In this document: in pieces, positions 16,224 to 25,398 of the stretch
Position numbering within the stretch: the stretch's first letter is position 1
Layout: each line of letters begins with the position of its first letter
Assembly (NCBI RefSeq): GCF_900100755.1
Contig: NZ_FNCI01000001.1
Coordinates: forward strand, 1 to 64,000
DNA length: 64,000 bases
Direction: 5' to 3'
Source of the DNA: Onishia taeanensis
GTDB lineage: Bacteria > Pseudomonadota > Gammaproteobacteria > Pseudomonadales > Halomonadaceae
The notes under the pieces: generated by a model
The model's database searches: none
Seen by the model: only the letters and a program-made list of their open reading frames with translations
Told to the model about the DNA's origin: nothing
Program-made: the position numbers and the translations under genes

Positions 16224-16967
16224 TTAGCTTACCGCCAGCGCCGCCTCGGTCAGCTCGCCTAGAGGGCGACGCTGGCGGCCCTGGGGGTCGAAGTTGTCGG
16301 CGGCGAGCCAGCATGCGAAGGCCGGCTCCAATGCTTGCCAGTCACCGTCGAGCACCGAGAACCAGGCCGTGTCGCGGTTATGGCCCTGCACCACCCGGTG
16401 CTGGCGGAAGATGCCCTCGAAGCGAAAGCCCAGCCGTTCGGCGGCGCGCCGCGACGGGGCGTTGAGGGCGTCGCACTTCCACTCGTAGCGCCGATAGCCC
16501 ATGGCAAAGGCGTGGCCCATCATCAGCACCATGGCCTCGGTGGCGGCGGTAGTGCGCGCGAGGCGCGGCGAGAAGTGCAGGTGCCCGACCTCGACGCTGC
16601 CGTGCTCGGGCACGATGTTCAGGTAGGCCGCGATGCCTAGCGCCTGGCCACTGGCGGCGTCGACGATGGCGTGGAAGCATGGATCGACGCTGGCCACTCG
16701 GTCAGCCAGCCAGGCGTGACAGCCAGGACCGTCGTCGAAGGGCCGCCCACCCAGATAAGTCCAGCGTGCCGCCAGGGCGTTGCGGGTTTCCGGCGCCGCG
16801 TCGGGCGCTTGCCAGGCCGTGAATAGGGCGTCTCCGTGGCGGTCGGCGTCGAGGGGCTCGATGCGCACTCGTTGGCCCGTCAGCGTGACGGGGCTAAGGC
16901 GTTTGGCGCCCTGCCAACCCGGCACGGGTTGGCCCACCGGCTGGTGGTAAGCATTAGTGGTCGTCAT
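16224..16967 (-). CDS. GNAT-family N-acetyltransferase (RimJ/RimL-like)
   Basis: A 247-residue acetyltransferase. It starts with about 30 polar residues, then LTGQRVRIEPLDADRHGDAL, the usual opening of RimL-type GNATs; the acetyl-CoA-binding part includes VGHLHFSPRLARTTAATEAM and ALNAPSRRAAERLGFRFEG. The C-terminal part (HNRDTAWFSVLDGDW) is typical of the subgroup. The acceptor substrate is unknown. It lies between a PaiB-like gene and a second GNAT gene on the same strand. Confidence 0.88.
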   Translation of the reverse strand: MTTTNAYHQPVGQPVPGWQGAKRLSPVTLTGQRVRIEPLDADRHGDALFTAWQAPDAAPETRNALAARWTYLGGRPFDDGPGCHAWLADRVASVDPCFHAIVDAASGQALGIAAYLNIVPEHGSVEVGHLHFSPRLARTTAATEAMVLMMGHAFAMGYRRYEWKCDALNAPSRRAAERLGFRFEGIFRQHRVVQGHNRDTAWFSVLDGDWQALEPAFACWLAADNFDPQGRQRRPLGELTEAALAVS

Positions 16968-16988
16968 CCGGGGTACCTCTCTTTAAGC

Positions 16989-17045
16989 GCCATCTCCAGG
17001 TGCCATCTCCAGGTGCCATCTTCAGGTGCTATTTTCAGGTGCTAT
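16989..17045. repeat. 13-bp minisatellite, four full copies
   Basis: The unit GCCATCTCCAGGT repeats at 16989, 17002, 17015 (one change) and 17028 (three changes), with a partial copy to 17045. The array lies between two GNAT genes on the minus strand, 21 bases upstream of the 16967 start. The copies degrade toward the right. Confidence 0.9.
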
Positions 17046-17057
17046 ATAATCGCCACC

Positions 17058-17519
17058 TCAGCGAGCCGTTCCGGCCGGCAGCGACAGGCTGTAGTGACCG
17101 AAGGCGTCGTCGCGACGCCAGCCCATTGATGCGTAGAGCGTCTTGGCGCTGTGGTTCTCCACCTGGGTCTCCAGCCGCAACTGGGCGATGCCGTGAGACT
17201 CGGCCAGGTCGCGGGCGGCGTTCATCAGGGCCTTGGCGACGCCCTGACGGCGTGCCTCGGGGGCCACGAAAAGATCGCCGAGGATCCAGCACGGGGCCAG
17301 CTGCACCGTCGACAGAGTCGGGTAGAGCTGCACGAAGCCCCGCAGCGTGCCGTCGGGGCCGGCCTCCACCAGCAGGTGCGAATCGCCGAGCGCCAGGCGG
17401 TGTGACGCGAAGTCGGTGGCGGCGGCGAGGTCTGCGGCCTGGCCGTAGAAACGACGGTAGCCGTCGAGCAGCTCGCCGAGAGCAGCAAGGTCATCTTGGG
17501 TGGCGGGGCGCACGGGCAT
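17058..17519 (-). CDS. GNAT-family N-acetyltransferase
   Basis: A 153-residue single-domain acetyltransferase. The acetyl-CoA loop is RRQGVAKALMNAARDLAESHG, seen here as EARRQGVAKALMNAA after the beta-strand LGDLFVAP; LRLETQVENHSAKTLYASMGWRRDD near the C-terminus is the family's last core motif (given in part: NHSAKTLYASMGW). GAGGAGA lies seven bases before the start. It is the first gene of the minus-strand cluster that ends in the PaiB-like gene, and it is divergent from the MocR regulator. Confidence 0.9.
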   Translation of the reverse strand: MPVRPATQDDLAALGELLDGYRRFYGQAADLAAATDFASHRLALGDSHLLVEAGPDGTLRGFVQLYPTLSTVQLAPCWILGDLFVAPEARRQGVAKALMNAARDLAESHGIAQLRLETQVENHSAKTLYASMGWRRDDAFGHYSLSLPAGTAR

Positions 17520-17584
17520 AGCGGTTCTCCTCAGTTTGAGGGTTGAGGGTTTGGGGTGACCGAATGCCAGTCTGGCGGCATAGT

Positions 17585-17602
17585 GGTTCCAGAATAAGAA
17601 CC
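17585..17602. promoter_or_regulatory. Inverted repeat in the GNAT-MocR divergent promoter
   Basis: GGTTC (17585-17589) and GAACC (17598-17602) are separated by eight bases, 17 bases before the MocR start. MocR regulators usually bind short direct or inverted repeats in divergent promoters, so this is a candidate operator. Confidence 0.45.
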
Positions 17603-17618
17603 GGTTTTGGGGAAAATC

Positions 17619-19181
17619 ATGGAACCGCTTTCATCGCAGGCCAAGCTGGACTGGGTCATCGATGCCCTCGCCATGGAAGTTGCCGAGCCCGCATCGGGGC
17701 CGCTCAGCCGGCGACTCTATCTTGGGCTGCGTGAGCGCATCCAGGCAGGACGGCTGGCTCCGGGCAGCCGACTGCCGTCCTCCCGGCGCCTGGCCCGGGA
17801 GCTGTGCCTGGGACGCAATACGGTGCTCGCCGCTCTCGAGCAGTTGGTCGCCGAGGGCTTTCTGGAGACCAGGGCCGGCGCGGGGACCTTCATCGCCGAT
17901 CTGCCCCAACTGGCCGGGGCGTCGTCGGCACCAGGCGCCGCATCAGAGCAGGCATTGGCCTCCGCCGGTGAGGCCCCGGAGGTCGCGCTGTCGTCGCGGG
18001 GTACGCGGCTACTTGGTTACAGCCCCGGTTCGAACCTGCGTCCCGGCGTCTTCACGCCAGGGTTGCCGGCGCTGGACCGCTTCCCCCAAGCGCTATGGCA
18101 GCGGCTGATGAGGCGGCACCTGCATCGGGCGCCCACCGAATGGCTGGGCTATCAGACCCAGGGCGGTGTGCCGGCGCTGCGCGAGGCGCTGTGCGACTAT
18201 CTGCGGCTATCGCGCTCGGTGCGCTGTCGCCCTGAGCAGATCCTTATCGTTCAGGGCGCCCAGCAGGGGTTCGAGCTGATCGCGCGTCTGCTCACCGACC
18301 CTGGCGACCGGGCCTGGGTCGAGGAACCCGGCTATGGCGGTGCCAAGGCTTGTTTCGAGGCCGCTGGGCTCGAGCTGCACGCAGTGCCGGTGGATGACGA
18401 GGGCCTGCGGGTGGCGGCGGATCTGCCCGCGCCGCGGCTGATTCAGGTCACGCCTTCGCATCAATATCCCAGCGGGGTAACCATGACCCTGGGGCGGCGC
18501 TTGGCCCTGCTCGAGGCCGCCGAAAAGCACGGGGCCTGGATCGTCGAGGACGACTACGATAGCGAATTTCGCTATGGCCAAGGTCCCATCGCCGCGCTCC
18601 AGGGGCTCGATAACGGTGGGCGGGTGCTCTATGTCGGCACCTTCAGCAAGGTGCTTTACCCGGGACTGCGGCTTGGCTATGTGGTGTTGCCCGAGGCCCT
18701 GGTGGACCCGTGCCGGCGGGCCAATGCCCGGCTCCATCGCGAGGGCCAGTATGTGGTGCAATCCGCGTTGGCCGAGTTTATCGCCGCTGGCCACTTCTCC
18801 CGCCCTGTTCGGCGCATGCGCGATTGCTACCGCGGCCGCCAGGCCCGGCTGCGCGATGCCTTGGCGCCGGCGGTCAGGGTAGGGCTTGAGCTGTCGGAGG
18901 GGCAGGCCGGCATGCACCTGGTGGCCTGGCTCGATGATCACGTCACCGAAGCGGCGCTGGTGGCCCGCGGCCTCGACCACGGCATCGGGCTGTCGCCGCT
19001 GTCGACGTATTACCTGACGCCCCCCGGCCGGCCCGGCCTGGTGCTGGGCTACGCCGGGGCGAGTGAGGAAGAGATCGACCGGGCCGGCGGCTGGCTGCGT
19101 CGAGAATGGCTGGCGCTCAGAGCCAAACGAGTTGCTAGCAGCATGACTAAGGTCGCCACCGAGCCGGGTGCTCGGGCTTGA
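17619..19181 (+). CDS. MocR-family (PdxR/GabR-like) PLP-dependent transcription regulator
   Basis: A 520-residue fusion of a GntR-type winged helix (about residues 20-95: SRRLYLGLRERIQAGRLAPG, SRRLARELCLGRNTVLAALE) and a fold-I aminotransferase domain (about 150-500). The PLP-binding Lys is in YVGTFSKVLYPGLRLGYV, and VEDDYDSEFRYG carries the Asp that contacts the pyridine ring. The start at 17619 is ATG. The gene is divergent from the GNAT/GNAT/PaiB cluster, which is its likeliest target. The effector could be PLP or a PLP-amino acid adduct. Its last 35 bases overlap the end of the convergent oxidoreductase gene. Confidence 0.92.
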   Translation: MEPLSSQAKLDWVIDALAMEVAEPASGPLSRRLYLGLRERIQAGRLAPGSRLPSSRRLARELCLGRNTVLAALEQLVAEGFLETRAGAGTFIADLPQLAGASSAPGAASEQALASAGEAPEVALSSRGTRLLGYSPGSNLRPGVFTPGLPALDRFPQALWQRLMRRHLHRAPTEWLGYQTQGGVPALREALCDYLRLSRSVRCRPEQILIVQGAQQGFELIARLLTDPGDRAWVEEPGYGGAKACFEAAGLELHAVPVDDEGLRVAADLPAPRLIQVTPSHQYPSGVTMTLGRRLALLEAAEKHGAWIVEDDYDSEFRYGQGPIAALQGLDNGGRVLYVGTFSKVLYPGLRLGYVVLPEALVDPCRRANARLHREGQYVVQSALAEFIAAGHFSRPVRRMRDCYRGRQARLRDALAPAVRVGLELSEGQAGMHLVAWLDDHVTEAALVARGLDHGIGLSPLSTYYLTPPGRPGLVLGYAGASEEEIDRAGGWLRREWLALRAKRVASSMTKVATEPGARA

Positions 19182-19896
19182 GCACGCCGTCCTCGTCCCA
19201 GTCGTCCCATCCTGCGAAGGCGATCGGGGTATCGTCGTCGAGTGACTTAAGACGGCTTGCCCAGCGCGCCTTGTCGGCTTCCAGCTGGTCGCGAAAGGTG
19301 GTCTCGGATTGGTAGCTGAGGCCGCCACCCTGAATACCGTAATTGAGTTGAGGCGGCAGTACCTCGAGGCCAACGTAGTAGAGCGAGTAGTGGATGGGCC
19401 ACATCAAGGCGGCGATATCGCCGCCGCGACCATCCCGCGAGAAAGCGGGCGCCGGCGAGCCGGTGGTCACCGAGCATAGTACCCGCTTGCCGCGCAGGCG
19501 GCCCCGGTCGTAGCGCATGCGGCCGCTGTAGAGGCCGCCGTAGACGAAGACGCGATCGAACCAGCCCTTGAGCATCGCGGGCTGCGCATGCCACCACAGC
19601 GGGAATTGCAAGATCACCAGGTCCGAGCGTTCGAGGCGCGTGATCTCGCGCTGCACATCGGCAGGCAAGCTCGCGGATTCGACGGCATGGCGCTGCTCAT
19701 CGAGGGGTGCGAAGCGTTCATCGTCGCGCCGCGTTTCGAAGTGCCCGGGGCCTTCCACCGGGTCAAAGCCCTCTGCGTAGAGATCGGCCACTTCTACCTG
19801 GTGGCCAAGCCCCTCCAGGGTTTCCACGGCAATCTGGGTAAGGGCCGCGTTGAAGGAGCTGGGCTCGGGGTGGCAGTGGACGATCAATACCTGCAT
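19147..19896 (-). CDS. Flavodoxin-fold NAD(P)H oxidoreductase (quinone reductase-like)
   Basis: A 249-residue protein of the flavodoxin_2 family (MdaB/KefF/NQO1-like). It opens MQVLIVHCHPEPSSFNAALT, the FMN phosphate loop, and has DLVILQFPLWWHAQPAMLKGW (in part FPLWWHAQPAMLKGW) and RVFVYGGLY, both typical. The start at 19896 has AGGAG eight bases upstream; the frame is open further but that part is unlike the family. It is divergent from a LysR regulator with 132 bases between them, the usual setting for a regulator and target. It probably reduces quinones or electrophiles by two electrons. Confidence 0.88.
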   Translation of the reverse strand: MQVLIVHCHPEPSSFNAALTQIAVETLEGLGHQVEVADLYAEGFDPVEGPGHFETRRDDERFAPLDEQRHAVESASLPADVQREITRLERSDLVILQFPLWWHAQPAMLKGWFDRVFVYGGLYSGRMRYDRGRLRGKRVLCSVTTGSPAPAFSRDGRGGDIAALMWPIHYSLYYVGLEVLPPQLNYGIQGGGLSYQSETTFRDQLEADKARWASRLKSLDDDTPIAFAGWDDWDEDGVLKPEHPARWRP

Positions 19897-20028
19897 GGCG
19901 TGTCTCCTGGGGTGCTGTGACGTCGGTGCTATGAAGTCGCTGATGCGAAGGGGTGACGTAAGGCTCAGGAGTAGCCTAGGCTTTGCACTGATGAAAAAAT
20001 ATTCCCCATAACCGATAGATAACTTTGC

Positions 20029-20931
20029 ATGGATGAACAGAGCGTCCGCTGGGACGACCTGCGGGTCGTATTGGCCATTCACACGGCGGGCTCCTTGTCT
20101 GGGGCCGCACGCCACCTGGGGCTAAGCCATGCCACGGTGTTTCGCCGCCTTGAAGGCATCGAGCGTCGCCTAGGTGTCAGCCTCTTCGTGCGCGCTCGTC
20201 GCGGCTATACGCCGACGCCGGCCGGCGAGGACATGGCTGCCACCGGCGCCCGTGTCGAGCGCGAAGTGCTGGGCGCCGAACGCCGAGTCGCGGGGCGTGA
20301 TCTGAAATTGTCCGGCACGCTGCGGGTGACGACCACGGATACACTGTTTGCCGGGCTGTTGGCGCCGTTATTTGCGGACTTTCGGCTCATGCATCCGGAT
20401 ATCGTGCTCGAAGTCGCCATCTCCAATCAGTTGTACAACCTGACCCGGCGGGATGCGGATGTGGCGGTACGGCCCGCATCGACGCCGCCGGAGATGCTGG
20501 TAGGGCGGCGTATCGGCGATATAGCCCAGGCCGTCTATGGCGCGCGCGACTGTCATGTCGAAGGGCGTATTGGGGCGGACCTGACCGGCCTTGATTGGGT
20601 GGGACCGGATGCCCAGCTGGGCTATCCGGCGTTGGAGGCCTGGATGGAGAGCCAGTCGGTGGCGTCGGCTTGCCGCTACCGAGTCGACAGCATGCTGGGG
20701 ATGCTCAGTGCCGTTCGCGAAGGCGCCGGGGTGGCGGTACTGCCTTGCTATCTCGCCGACGCCGATTCACGGCTGGTAAGGCTTAGCGAACCACTGGCGG
20801 AATTGAGTACCGATTTGTGGCTGTTGACGCATCCCGACTTGCGCCGGGTGGCGAGGATTCGCGCCTTCCTGGATTTTATCGCCGAAGCGATCATCGAGCG
20901 CCAAGCACGGTTGCGCGGAACGCAGCAGTGA
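20029..20931 (+). CDS. LysR-family transcriptional regulator
   Basis: A 300-residue regulator. The N-terminal helix-turn-helix reads WDDLRVVLAIHTAGSLSGAA and LGLSHATVFRRLEGIERRLG, and a LysR effector domain follows. The HTH subgroup (VFRRL, then FVRARRGYTPTPAGED) resembles those that control nearby quinone reductase genes. No Shine-Dalgarno sequence stands out before ATG 20029, and an in-frame ATG-rich start (ATGGATG) is present, so the exact start is slightly uncertain. It is divergent from the oxidoreductase gene. Confidence 0.92.
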   Translation: MDEQSVRWDDLRVVLAIHTAGSLSGAARHLGLSHATVFRRLEGIERRLGVSLFVRARRGYTPTPAGEDMAATGARVEREVLGAERRVAGRDLKLSGTLRVTTTDTLFAGLLAPLFADFRLMHPDIVLEVAISNQLYNLTRRDADVAVRPASTPPEMLVGRRIGDIAQAVYGARDCHVEGRIGADLTGLDWVGPDAQLGYPALEAWMESQSVASACRYRVDSMLGMLSAVREGAGVAVLPCYLADADSRLVRLSEPLAELSTDLWLLTHPDLRRVARIRAFLDFIAEAIIERQARLRGTQQ

Positions 20932-20966
20932 GGGAGAAGCCGTGCCGAGCCGGTCATTCAGCTAGC

Positions 20967-21770
20967 CTAGCCCTTGGGCGTGCTGAGTCGATCCAGCCGC
21001 AGACGCTCGCGCTGGTCGAACAGCCGCCGGCTGGTGGCGGCAACGGCGGCCAGGGTGCCGAAGCCGGTGCCGGCGGTGATGATGAACATGACCAGGATCT
21101 GATATTTCACCGCCAGGGCCGGGGCGCTGCCGGCGAGTATCTGGCCGGTCATCATACCCGGCAGGCTGACGACGCCGGCGGCGGCCATGGAGTTGATCGT
21201 GGGGATCATGCCGCTGCGCATGGCCTCACGGCGCACGTCACCGATGGCCTCCTGCCAGGGCTGGCCCAGCATCAGCCGATTCTCGATCACGCTACGCTGC
21301 TGCCAGACGTTGGTGGTGAGCCTATCCATCGCCAGTGATACGCCGGTCATGGTATTGCCCAGCAGCATCCCGAGAAGGGGAATGGCGTACTGGGGCGTGT
21401 ACCATGGCTGCGGCCCGACGATCACGGTCAGGGTCAGGATCGTCACGCTGAAGGAGGACAGGAACATCGTCATGGTGCCGATGCCGAAGCTCCAGCCGCC
21501 GCGCAGCCGTCGGCGTTGGCGGGTCATTACCTCGCGACCGGCGATCAGCAGCATGGCCACGGCCATCAGCGCCACCCACTGAAAGCGAGCCGAGGCGAAT
21601 AGCGCCTCCAGCACCAGTCCGACCAGCGTCAGTTGCACCGCCGTGCGTATCGCGGCGATCAGCAATGGCCGGCCGATGCCCAGGCGCGCCATGGTGGTAC
21701 AGGCCGCAAGTGCCACCACCATCAGCGCCGCGAGCCCCAGTTGCCACCCTTCCAGGGCGATCACGTTCAT
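20967..21770 (-). CDS. fetB: Iron-export-type ABC permease FetB (UPF0014)
   Basis: A 267-residue membrane protein of the UPF0014/FetB family. It has GIGRPLLIAAIRTAVQLTLVG (in part AIRTAVQLTLVGLVLEALF), LLGMLLGNTMTGVSLAMDRL, and VSLPGMMTGQILAGSAP, all family hallmarks. E. coli FetAB exports iron and protects from oxidative stress. It overlaps the upstream ATPase gene by four bases. Confidence 0.92.
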   Translation of the reverse strand: MNVIALEGWQLGLAALMVVALAACTTMARLGIGRPLLIAAIRTAVQLTLVGLVLEALFASARFQWVALMAVAMLLIAGREVMTRQRRRLRGGWSFGIGTMTMFLSSFSVTILTLTVIVGPQPWYTPQYAIPLLGMLLGNTMTGVSLAMDRLTTNVWQQRSVIENRLMLGQPWQEAIGDVRREAMRSGMIPTINSMAAAGVVSLPGMMTGQILAGSAPALAVKYQILVMFIITAGTGFGTLAAVAATSRRLFDQRERLRLDRLSTPKG

Positions 21771-22444
21771 ATGCTTGTCTCCAGGCGGCGGCCTGCGATC
21801 CGCACATGATGCTGGGCGACCCTTTTGATCTGCTCCGGGTCATGGGCGACCCACAGCACCGGCATGCCGTACTGGCGGGCCTGTGCGCCTAGCCAGGCTT
21901 CGCAGCGAAGGGTGGTGGCGTGATCCAGGTTGGCGGTGGGCTCATCCAGCAGCAGGACACGGGGCCGGCAGGAGAGGGCGCGTAGCAGGGCGAGCCGCTG
22001 CTTCTCGCCGGAAGAGAGCCGCGCCACCTGCCAGCCGAGTGTGTCCGAGGAAAGGCCCAGCGCCTCGAGACCCGCCTGGCAGTCGAGATCGAAATGCGCC
22101 CCGACATCCTCGGCCCACCACTGGCTTTCCGCCGGCACCAGCATGACCGCTCGGCGCCAGTCGTGGCCGGTCAGCGATTCTTGGGATTGGTCGCCGAGTC
22201 GAATATCGCCTTCGTGGGGTTCGAGGTCGGCGATGGCACGCAGCAGGCGACTCTTGCCACTGCCGCTGGGGCCGGACAGGCAGGTGATCTCGCCCGGGGC
22301 GAGGGTCAGGGAAATATCTTCAAGATCGCCAACGGCGACGGCCGCAAGGCTCAGAGACGTCGCTGCCTTTGGGGCGGGTAGGGCTGGCATCCGGCGGTTA
22401 CTCGCTGACGGTGGGGCAAAGACGCGGCGCTTGCTCGACGGCAT
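21767..22444 (-). CDS. fetA: Iron-export-type ABC ATPase FetA
   Basis: A 225-residue ATPase with Walker A SGPSGSGKSRLLRAIADLEP, the signature LSSGEKQRLALLRAL, Walker [14 protein letters not shown] and the switch His in WVAHDPEQI. The short size and the FetB partner identify it. The first Met is at 22444, and a second at 22390 is equally possible, because neither has a strong ribosome site and conservation starts only around residue 38. The pair lies next to, but transcribed toward, the LysR/oxidoreductase genes. Confidence 0.87.
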   Translation of the reverse strand: MPSSKRRVFAPPSASNRRMPALPAPKAATSLSLAAVAVGDLEDISLTLAPGEITCLSGPSGSGKSRLLRAIADLEPHEGDIRLGDQSQESLTGHDWRRAVMLVPAESQWWAEDVGAHFDLDCQAGLEALGLSSDTLGWQVARLSSGEKQRLALLRALSCRPRVLLLDEPTANLDHATTLRCEAWLGAQARQYGMPVLWVAHDPEQIKRVAQHHVRIAGRRLETSI

Positions 22445-22530
22445 CCTTCGCGTCGATCAAGCGCCGCTCCTGTAGTCCAATACCTCAAGCATAGCCGCTA
22501 TGGCGTTGCGGTCGCGTGACAGCTAGCCGG

Positions 22531-24120
<1,590 letters not shown>

Positions 24121-24359
24121 ATGGGGGTCCAATCGAAAGGGCTCAGCGCGCGCCGAGCGTGGGAGTAAGCATGATTCGGGCGCGCATTATACCGGTTCGT
24201 GCCCGCCTCTTCACAATCGATTCGATGTTCGAGCGGTATACGATACGGGGACGCTGTCAGCTGCTCCGGGGTTAGTGAAGCACATGCGACGGCTTAGCAG
24301 GAATCCTGGAAATGTGGGAATCACTTATCAACCGAGCCGGTTATTAGGTGAGCTAGGCA

Positions 24360-25208
24360 TTAGTTGCGCGGGGGAGATGAAGTGGGGGGCTTGTCGTTGC
24401 CCCTCGCGCGCGGCGAAGGGCGCAGGTAGGCGAGCCAGTAGACGCCCGCGACGAGCAGGCTGCCGCCGACGATGTTGCCAAGACTCACCACCAGCAGGTT
24501 GGCGGCCGCGCCGGTCAGCGTAATCGATCCCTGAGCATCCAGCGCCATGCCCAGCGGCAGGAAGAACCAGTTGGCGATGGAGTGCTCGAATCCCAGCGCC
24601 ACAAAGGCCGCAACCGGCAGGGCGATGGCCAGGATCTTGTCGGTGACGCTATGTCCGCCCATGGCCAGCCACACCGCGAGACACACCAGGACATTGCACA
24701 AAACGCCCCGAGCGAAGGCGGAAAGCAGACCGAGCTCGGCTTTGGCGACGGCGATGCTTCGCGCGGTCTCGCCCACCGCACCGCCTCCCAGCGACCCGCT
24801 ATCGGCCCACACGACTAACAGCGCGGTGCCCAGCGCGCCGACCACGTTGCCGACATACACGAGCCCCCAGTTGCGTAGCATCGCGCGGGTGCTGATCTGG
24901 CCGCTGGCCCATGCCATGGCCAGGAGGTTGTTGCCGGTGAAAAGCTCGGCGCCACCCACGACCACCAGCACCAGGCCGAGGCTGAAGGCCATCCCGCCGA
25001 GCAGCCGGGTCACGCCGAATCCTAGGCTGCTATCCGTGACCACCACGGTGTAGAACAGGCCCCCAAGAGCGATGAAGGCACCGGCCAGCACGCCGAGAAC
25101 CAAGAGCGTTAGCGCATCGGCGTTGGCCTTGGTTACGCCCATGCTGGTCACCCGCTTGGCAATTTCGCGGGGTTGGTAGGCATCGCTGAAGAGGGGAGAG
25201 GGGGCCAT
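24360..25208 (-). CDS. Formate/nitrite transporter family channel
   Basis: A 282-residue membrane protein of the FocA/NirC family. It has six hydrophobic segments and the motifs AGAFIALGGLFY, GGAELFTGNNLLAMAWASG, VGNVVGALGTALLV, FARGVLCNVLVCLAVWLA and LGFEHSIANWFF (including the channel His). The start at 25208 (MAPSPLFSDAYQPRE) is set by similarity to family N-termini; upstream the frame stays open but is unlike the family. It could carry formate, nitrite or another small anion. No metabolic neighbour decides this. Confidence 0.88.
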   Translation of the reverse strand: MAPSPLFSDAYQPREIAKRVTSMGVTKANADALTLLVLGVLAGAFIALGGLFYTVVVTDSSLGFGVTRLLGGMAFSLGLVLVVVGGAELFTGNNLLAMAWASGQISTRAMLRNWGLVYVGNVVGALGTALLVVWADSGSLGGGAVGETARSIAVAKAELGLLSAFARGVLCNVLVCLAVWLAMGGHSVTDKILAIALPVAAFVALGFEHSIANWFFLPLGMALDAQGSITLTGAAANLLVVSLGNIVGGSLLVAGVYWLAYLRPSPRARGNDKPPTSSPPRN

Positions 25209-25398
25209 GGCGATCTGCGGCGAAGCGGGGCGTGATGGCAGTATAGCCCTTGCTCCCGGGGTCGCCGTTGATACTAGGCAGGCCCTGCGCGGGAGGCGCA
25301 TCCCGCTGGTCGCCTTGCCCAGCGGTTTGACTTAGCGGTCCGGCTCAGCAGCATGAGTCGTGGCCGCAAGGCGCCTCGGCAGCCCAGGGGATAGGCCG

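Noticed and set aside
16989-17045. The 13-bp repeats as a CRISPR array
   Set aside because: The units are directly adjacent with no spacers, so it is a tandem repeat.
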